In this document: one piece after another, positions 1 to 3,200 of the stretch
How the letters are laid out: each line of letters opens with the position of its first letter
How positions within the stretch are numbered: position 1 is the stretch's first letter
Assembly: GCA_019417795.1 (NCBI GenBank)
Contig: DXUR01000136.1
Span: forward strand, 1 to 6,886
DNA: 6,886 nt
Source of the DNA: Clostridiales bacterium
GTDB taxonomy: Bacteria; Bacillota_A; Clostridia; Oscillospirales; Oscillospiraceae
Direction: 5' to 3'
The notes under the pieces: model-generated
What the model saw: the letters and a program-made list of their open reading frames with translations, nothing else
Told to the model about the DNA's origin: nothing
Databases searched by the model: none
Position numbers and translations under genes: made by a program

Positions 1-5
1 AATTG

Positions 6-81
6 TGGAGCTGGTGGACGGATTCGAACCCCCGACCTGCTGATTACAAATCAGCTGCTCTACCAGCTGAGCTACACCAGC
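6..81 (-). tRNA. tRNA-Thr (anticodon UGU), CCA encoded
   Basis: Read on the minus strand, this folds into a full 76-nt cloverleaf. It has a 7-bp acceptor stem (GCTGGTG/CACCAGC), a D stem GCTC/GAGC, an anticodon stem GCTGA/TCAGC, and a 7-nt loop TTTGTAA whose anticodon TGT reads ACA threonine codons. The T loop is the standard TTCGAAT. The discriminator is T and the CCA end is encoded (plus-strand positions 6-8). The T stem as read (GGGGG/CCGTC) contains one G-G mismatch and one G-U pair. This is tolerable but slightly irregular. No following tRNA can be seen because the window ends five bases further on. Confidence 0.96.
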
Positions 82-101
82 AGTTCCCAACAGCAAGGAT
101 T

Positions 102-130
102 ATCTTAGCAGAACATATCCAATTTGTCAA
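102..130 (-). promoter_or_regulatory. Promoter of the tRNA-Thr gene
   Basis: On the minus strand there is a perfect -35 TTGACA (125-130), a 17-nt spacer and a -10 TAAGAT (102-107). The -10 is preceded by TGC, making it an extended -10. Predicted transcription starts about 15 nt before the tRNA 5' end, as expected for a stable RNA gene with a short leader. It is a prediction from consensus only. Confidence 0.75.
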
Positions 131-160
131 CAACTTTTTTTCATTTTCGTATTTCTTTTT

Positions 161-176
161 AGGAGGGATCTGTTTG
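161..176 (+). promoter_or_regulatory. Ribosome binding site that fixes a TTG start
   Basis: AGGAGGG at 161-167 lies six bases before TTG 174-176. The reading frame is open far upstream, through the antisense of the tRNA, so this strong site is the main reason for starting the protein at 174. The preceding 40 bases are very T-rich and show no convincing vegetative promoter; the best pair (TTGTCA at 124-129, TCGTAT at 147-152) matches poorly at the -10. Confidence 0.8.
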
Positions 177-359
177 AGCACAAAAAAGCGCTCCGTTTCC
201 GCCGTGGTACGCTGTTCCATTTGTGGGCGGGAAATCGCGTCAGGAGAGGAATACTGGGTCTGCAACGGCACCTTGGCCTGCACCGACTGTCTACCTGACC
301 TGGCCCGGCAGGAGTTCCTGCCCTGCCGGGTGCTCCGGGGAAAGGAGGACAGACTATGA
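174..359 (+). CDS. Small cysteine-rich zinc-ribbon-like protein
   Basis: This 61-residue protein of unknown function has six cysteines. Cys14 and Cys17 form one CxxC knuckle (CSIC) and Cys36 and Cys39 form a second (CTDC). Cys30 lies between them and Cys51 is near the C-terminus. Two CxxC pairs about 20 residues apart are the usual layout of a structural zinc ribbon, so zinc binding is inferred. There is no signal peptide or membrane segment, which points to the cytoplasm. The TTG start is chosen from the ribosome site at 161-167. The stop overlaps the start of the next gene in an ATGA, and AAAGGAGG just before serves that gene. It is the first gene of a three-gene unit ending in a sigma-70 region 4 protein, so a role in transcription or as a partner of that protein is possible but not shown. 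Confidence 0.75.
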   Translation: MSTKKRSVSAVVRCSICGREIASGEEYWVCNGTLACTDCLPDLARQEFLPCRVLRGKEDRL

Positions 360-577
360 CGCTGTTGGAAATGTCTGTTGTTTACGCGGAACACGCCGCC
401 GTGATCCGAAGTCGGATCGTGGAGCTTCGCGGTCTGACCCGGCAGGAAACGGACCCGGAAGCCGTCCAGGCCCTCAAACGCCGGGTGGCGGCGCTGCTGC
501 CCCTGTGGCAGGAGGCCCGGGATCTGGCCAGACTCACCGCTCATTATTACGACTATGATAAGGAGGCTCACCGATGA
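356..577 (+). CDS. Small helical protein of unknown function
   Basis: This 73-residue protein is not recognised. The sequence is rich in Leu, Ala, Arg and Glu, with heptad-like spacing from about residue 6 to 65. It looks like two amphipathic helices, split near TDPEA (residues 32-36), and may form a helical hairpin or short coiled coil. There are no cysteines, signal peptide or membrane segment. The start ATG overlaps the stop of the zinc-ribbon gene (ATGA at 356-359) and is served by AAAGGAGG about eight bases upstream. A second ATG at residue 6 is possible but lacks its own ribosome site. The stop overlaps the next gene's start in the same way. Tight coupling on both sides suggests it works with its neighbours, perhaps as a linker or dimerisation partner. 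That is inference only. Confidence 0.75.
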   Translation: MTLLEMSVVYAEHAAVIRSRIVELRGLTRQETDPEAVQALKRRVAALLPLWQEARDLARLTAHYYDYDKEAHR

Positions 578-894
578 ATCAGATCAGTCTGGACGCCAAG
601 GGCGGTCAATTTCTGGCAGATCTGGCCAACTGGCAGCGGGAAAGCGCCCCGGATAACTCTGCGGACCTGGAGCGGCTGCGCCGGAATCTGCGCTTTGCCC
701 GCCAGCAGGTGCTCACGAAGCGGCAGCAGCAGATGCTGGAGCTTTACTACGATCAGGGACTCACCATGGGGCAGATCGCCGCCAAGCTCCATCTGAACCG
801 CTCCACCGTCTGCCGCACACTTCAGCGGGCCAGAGAACGGCTTTATGCGTGTCTGCGTTATACCTTTATAAGGACAGTTCAGTTAATCTTATAG
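574..894 (+). CDS. Sigma-70 region 4-like helix-turn-helix protein
   Basis: This 106-residue protein is a likely DNA-binding regulator. Residues 45-90 match the sigma-70 region 4 / LuxR-like pattern. A helix beginning LTKRQQQMLELYY (47-59) is followed by the helix-turn-helix LTMGQIAAKLHLNRSTV (63-79) and a basic recognition-helix extension (RTLQRARERL, 81-90). No sigma region 2, which binds core polymerase and the -10 box, can be seen in the first 45 residues. The protein is therefore too short to be a complete sigma factor and resembles the stand-alone region 4 proteins of Firmicutes. AAGGAGG at 560-566 precedes the ATG. It ends a translationally coupled unit with the zinc-ribbon and helical proteins. 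The C-terminal tail (residues 91-106) is hydrophobic. The DNA target is unknown. Confidence 0.85.
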   Translation: MNQISLDAKGGQFLADLANWQRESAPDNSADLERLRRNLRFARQQVLTKRQQQMLELYYDQGLTMGQIAAKLHLNRSTVCRTLQRARERLYACLRYTFIRTVQLIL

Positions 895-904
895 GCGGTC
901 CGTC

Positions 905-933
905 TTGCGGTCCGGGAGAAAAGCCCGTATAAT
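905..933 (+). promoter_or_regulatory. Upstream promoter (P1) of the racemase-family gene
   Basis: TTGCGG (905-910), a 17-nt spacer and a perfect TATAAT (928-933). The -35 is weak (three of six bases) but the -10 is full consensus. Transcription would begin near 940, leaving a leader of about 64 nt. An 8-bp direct repeat, GCGGTCCG at 895-902 and 907-914, overlaps the -35 and could hold a regulator. No terminator is visible between the mini-operon and this site, so read-through from upstream is also possible. Confidence 0.5.
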
Positions 934-951
934 AGGGTCAGAATCGTTGAT

Positions 952-980
952 TTTACATCATACGCGCCCGCGCTTATAAA
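952..980 (+). promoter_or_regulatory. Downstream promoter (P2) of the racemase-family gene
   Basis: TTTACA (952-957), a 17-nt spacer and TATAAA (975-980), each matching five of six consensus bases. The predicted start near 987 would leave only a short leader before the ribosome site at 991-997. By consensus it is better balanced than P1. Mapping of 5' ends is needed to decide which is used. Confidence 0.55.
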
Positions 981-1003
981 ATCTGGTTGAAAAGGAGACC
1001 GCG

Positions 1004-1657
1004 ATGGATATGAAACCGATCATTGTCATGGCCGGAACACCGGTAGATACCCAGATGGGCATGGACTGCCTCAGCACACAGGGATTGCCCGGCGTCTTTT
1101 GCCCGATATCAGAGGACCCCAACCAGCAGACGGCTTTCCAGATCTCCTCCACGGAGGAAAAGATTGACACCGTAGTCTCCCTTCTGTGCGCGGCGCAGCG
1201 GGAGCATGGCTGCGAAAAAGCCTTCATTTACTGCAATTCTCTTTCCGGCGCGCTGGATTTCCAGTTCGTTGCCCGGGAAACCGGCTTGAAGATCGTCACG
1301 CCGCTGGACGTTTACCGGCTGCTGGCGCCCAAATATCACTCTCTGGCCGTGATCGCCGCCAACGCTCAGGGCACCGCCGGAATCGAGCGGACCCTGCTCA
1401 GTGCCAACCCGGACCTGACCCTGCGCTCTACCGGACTTCTGCCTGTGGTGTTGGGGATCGAGGCCGGAGAGGACCCCGATACGCTGGTGAAACAGAACCG
1501 TCTGCCGGAGCTGGTGAACTGGTATCAGGCGTTGGGTGCAGAAGCGCTGGTGCTTGGCTGCACCCACTTCCCCTATTTCAAAGAGGCTCTCCTCCGACAG
1601 ATCACCCTGCCGGTCATTGACCCCGCAGAGGAAATGCTCCGCCTGCTGAATACCTGA
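1004..1657 (+). CDS. Aspartate/glutamate racemase superfamily protein
   Basis: This 217-residue protein resembles cofactor-independent Asp/Glu racemases, which interconvert L and D amino acids with two catalytic cysteines. Both cysteine motifs are visible: YCNSLSG with Cys77 and LGCTHFPYF with Cys186 and His188. These correspond to the CNTAS and GCTHYP motifs of glutamate racemase MurI. Glu153 or Glu156 may be the helper glutamate. The N-terminal DSGxGG motif of MurI is absent; the matching stretch reads TPVDTQMG (12-19). The protein is also about 45 residues shorter than a typical MurI. It is therefore unlikely to be the housekeeping MurI and may use another substrate. The start at 1004 is supported by AAAGGAG at 991-997; an ATG two codons later fits less well. 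It is transcribed alone, ending at a strong terminator. It probably acts in the cytoplasm. Confidence 0.85.
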   Translation: MDMKPIIVMAGTPVDTQMGMDCLSTQGLPGVFCPISEDPNQQTAFQISSTEEKIDTVVSLLCAAQREHGCEKAFIYCNSLSGALDFQFVARETGLKIVTPLDVYRLLAPKYHSLAVIAANAQGTAGIERTLLSANPDLTLRSTGLLPVVLGIEAGEDPDTLVKQNRLPELVNWYQALGAEALVLGCTHFPYFKEALLRQITLPVIDPAEEMLRLLNT

Positions 1658-1668
1658 ATGAAGAAAAC

Positions 1669-1699
1669 ACCCCGTCAGCCGCAATGCGGCTGACGGGGT
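1669..1699. terminator. Bidirectional intrinsic terminator
   Basis: A perfect inverted repeat with 13-bp GC-rich arms, CCCCGTCAGCCGC (1670-1682) and its complement (1686-1698), encloses a 3-nt loop AAT. An extra A-T pair (1669/1699) extends the stem to 14 bp. It lies 12 bases after the racemase-family stop and 12 bases before the end of the convergent kinase-like gene. On the minus strand the stem is followed by TGTTTTCTTC, a fair U-tract. On the plus strand the following TTCACTTTACTTTC is weaker. It should end transcripts from both sides. Confidence 0.88.
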
Positions 1700-1710
1700 T
1701 CACTTTACTT

Positions 1711-2328
1711 TCAGCAGGGGTTGCTGAACAGCTCCCGGCAATGCTCCGCCAGCAGCGCCGCCGTCCGTTCAATCCCCAACCGTGCGCTGTTGATGCAGAT
1801 GTCGTAATTCTCCGGCAGGCCCCAGGGGCGGCCGGTATAATGCGTATAATACTTCTCCCGCTGGGCGTCGGTCTTTTCCACCAGTGCCCGGGCGGCCTTT
1901 TCGTCCAGATTTTCCAGTTCCATCCGGTGATGGACCCGCCACTCAAAGGGAGCGCAGATAAACAGGCTCAGGCAATCCACATCCTGCCCCGTCAGCACAA
2001 GATCCGCGCAGCGGCCCACGATGAGGCAGTCCTCCTTCTCCGCCAGTTCCCGGATGATCTCGCTCTGCATCTGAAAGAGCACATCCTCCGCCGACTGCCC
2101 CTGCTTGACCTTGGGGCCGCCCTGATAGAAGGCCTTGAACAGCCAGGGGTTGCCGGCCTTTTCATCCTTATCGGCGAACAGTTCCTCCCCTACCTCGGCC
2201 CGCTCCGCCGCCAGCTTCAGCAGTTCCCGGTCATAGTAGGCAAACCCCAGAGACTCACTGAGCTTCCGTCCGATCTCGCGGCCGCCGCTGCCAAACTGTC
2301 GGCCCAATGCGATCACATGCTTTTTCAT
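1711..2328 (-). CDS. Cytidylate kinase-like family protein
   Basis: This 205-residue P-loop protein of the cytidylate-kinase-like family (Cytidylate_kin2 type) would be expected to transfer phosphate from ATP, but the substrate of this family is not established. The N-terminus carries the family signature: strand HVIALGR, then loop GRQFGSGGREIGRKL (residues 9-23), where an Arg replaces the usual Walker A Lys. YYDREL (31-36) is the expected acidic motif after the first helix. LIVGRCADLVL (102-112) marks the central strand. An arginine-rich lid-like region falls around 130-170. The last strand is YDICINSARLG (175-185). It is not the housekeeping Cmk, which has a GPxGxGKGT loop. It lies 22 bases after the TetR gene and has its own GAGGAGGG site about ten bases before the ATG, so the two are probably co-transcribed. 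Confidence 0.87.
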   Translation of the reverse strand: MKKHVIALGRQFGSGGREIGRKLSESLGFAYYDRELLKLAAERAEVGEELFADKDEKAGNPWLFKAFYQGGPKVKQGQSAEDVLFQMQSEIIRELAEKEDCLIVGRCADLVLTGQDVDCLSLFICAPFEWRVHHRMELENLDEKAARALVEKTDAQREKYYTHYTGRPWGLPENYDICINSARLGIERTAALLAEHCRELFSNPC

Positions 2329-2350
2329 AGGAACACACCCTCCTCGTTTT

Positions 2351-2947
2351 CTATGCGTATACAGCGGCAGGAGCCTTCAGCCGAAGGGCCACGCCGCGAA
2401 TATAGTCCTGAAACATCATATCGATCCGCCGGGTCAGCTCCTCCGGTGTCTGGGTCAACTCTCCCCGGAGCCAGCTTTCCACCGCCCCTGCCATCATAAT
2501 GGTCACCAGGCAGATCACCACTTCCACCTCCGGCGAATGGGCTGGCAGGCCATTTTCCACCGCCGTCTGCCGGACGGCCCGGTCCACGATGCTGCTGACA
2601 TCCGCCTCCAGCAGCTGTTTCAAAGATTCCTTGCCCAGAGAGTCCAGCGCGCAGAGGCAGACCGCCCGATTCTGATTGATATATTGGAACAGATGCAGAA
2701 AGCCGTTCTGCCAGGGGGACACGCCCTGTTGCTGCTGCAAAAGCTCCAGCGCTTCCTTTTCAAAGGTCCAGCGCAGCAGATCGTAAATGTCCGTAAAATA
2801 ATAGTAGAAATGCTGCCGCCGCATCCCACAGGTATCCATGATCTCCGCCACGGTGATCCGTTCCAGCGGCTTTTGGGTCATGAGCTGCTTCAGCGCACCG
2901 CTGATGGCCTGACAAGTGGTCTCGGAGGTTTTATACCTTTTTCCCAT
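2351..2947 (-). CDS. TetR/AcrR family transcriptional regulator, DhaS-like
   Basis: This 198-residue protein is a likely dimeric repressor with a ligand-sensing C-terminal domain. The N-terminal helix-turn-helix runs from about residue 8 to 55. ITVAEIMDTCGMRRQHFYYYFTD (31-53, split here only for description) fits the TetR signature, and IYDLLRWTFEKE directly follows. That pattern is typical of Firmicute regulators with the DhaS-type C-terminal domain. No dihydroxyacetone kinase genes are nearby, so a link to glycerol metabolism is not implied. It is divergent from the MMPL transporter operon across a shared control region, the classic layout for a repressor of an exporter. The ribosome site is weak: only GGGG about eight bases before the ATG. 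Translation may therefore be low. The start is nonetheless fixed by the need for the first helix. Confidence 0.9.
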   Translation of the reverse strand: MGKRYKTSETTCQAISGALKQLMTQKPLERITVAEIMDTCGMRRQHFYYYFTDIYDLLRWTFEKEALELLQQQQGVSPWQNGFLHLFQYINQNRAVCLCALDSLGKESLKQLLEADVSSIVDRAVRQTAVENGLPAHSPEVEVVICLVTIMMAGAVESWLRGELTQTPEELTRRIDMMFQDYIRGVALRLKAPAAVYA

Positions 2948-2979
2948 CTTACAGCCCCATTCCGTTAAGTCCTGTTAAG

Positions 2980-3008
2980 AGTATAGCACAGGTCAAGGGG
3001 GCTGTCAT
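2980..3008 (-). promoter_or_regulatory. Promoter of the TetR / kinase-like operon
   Basis: On the minus strand: -35 ATGACA (3003-3008), a 17-nt spacer and -10 TATACT (2980-2985), the latter preceded by TGC to give an extended -10. Transcription should begin near 2973, about 26 nt before the TetR ATG. Two copies of CTTAAC lie ten bases apart at the predicted start (2974-2979 and 2964-2969). An inverted repeat, ACAGCCCC (2951-2958) and GGGGCTGT (2998-3005), flanks the promoter. Either could be an operator. Confidence 0.65.
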
Positions 3009-3113
3009 TGTTCATTTACAGGCGGTTTGCATAGATTTTAAAAGTTTTTTCAGGCTCCGTCCAGTCAAAAACTGGAAAAACGCAGAATTCTGACAAATGA
3101 CCGAATTTGACTG

Positions 3114-3142
3114 TTGCAATTCCAAATGTCTGCGGATATGAT
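3114..3142 (+). promoter_or_regulatory. Promoter of the MMPL transporter operon
   Basis: TTGCAA (3114-3119), a 17-nt spacer and TATGAT (3137-3142) form a good vegetative promoter. Transcription should begin near 3149, leaving a leader of about 48 nt. A farther TTGACT at 3107-3112 is spaced too widely (24 nt) from this -10. The position matters for annotation: an in-frame ATG at 3114 lies inside this promoter and could not be translated from it. Confidence 0.62.
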
Positions 3143-3183
3143 ACAAGTGATTTCATGTGAATGTGCTGTTGAAACGCGCCATA

Positions 3184-3200
3184 GAAAGGGGACTCCCATG
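3184..3200 (+). promoter_or_regulatory. Ribosome binding site fixing the transporter start
   Basis: GAAAGGGGA (3184-3192) sits five to six bases before ATG 3198-3200. The upstream in-frame ATGs at 3114 and beyond have no ribosome site and precede the predicted transcript start. The peptide they would add is also unlike a membrane-protein N-terminus. The start at 3198 is therefore preferred. Confidence 0.75.

Larger units (their letters stand above)
2948..3197. other. Divergent intergenic control region
   Basis: This 250-base AT-rich gap separates the TetR and transporter start codons and contains a promoter for each. Besides those, it holds a small hairpin TCCAGT/ACTGGA around CAAAA (3060-3076). 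It also has an inverted pair CAAAT (3094-3098) and ATTTG (3105-3109) just upstream of the transporter -35. A short palindrome TTCATGTGAA (3152-3161) lies just after that promoter's predicted start. The last two are the best-placed candidates for TetR operators on the transporter side, but they are short and could be chance. No small ORF with a ribosome site was found. Confidence 0.5.

Noticed and set aside
1..120. The tRNA gene considered as an attachment site of an integrated element.
   Set aside because: No integrase and no partial repeat of the tRNA end is seen in the window, and the following genes match their surroundings in base composition.
44..571. A minus-strand open frame across the tRNA and the mini-operon.
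   Set aside because: It would end inside the tRNA gene and oppose three small genes that each have strong ribosome sites and overlapping stop/start codons.
1684..2499. A 271-codon plus-strand open frame opposite the kinase-like and TetR genes.
   Set aside because: It begins inside the terminator stem, lacks a ribosome site and runs across two minus-strand genes with clear family signatures.
2991..2996. TTGACC on the minus strand considered as the -35 of the TetR promoter.
   Set aside because: It is only about five bases from the -10 TATACT; ATGACA at 3003-3008 has the correct 17-nt spacing.
3060..3076. Hairpin TCCAGT-CAAAA-ACTGGA considered as a terminator.
   Set aside because: The stem is only 6 bp and no U-tract follows on either strand. 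It also lies between divergent promoters, where no transcript needs to end.
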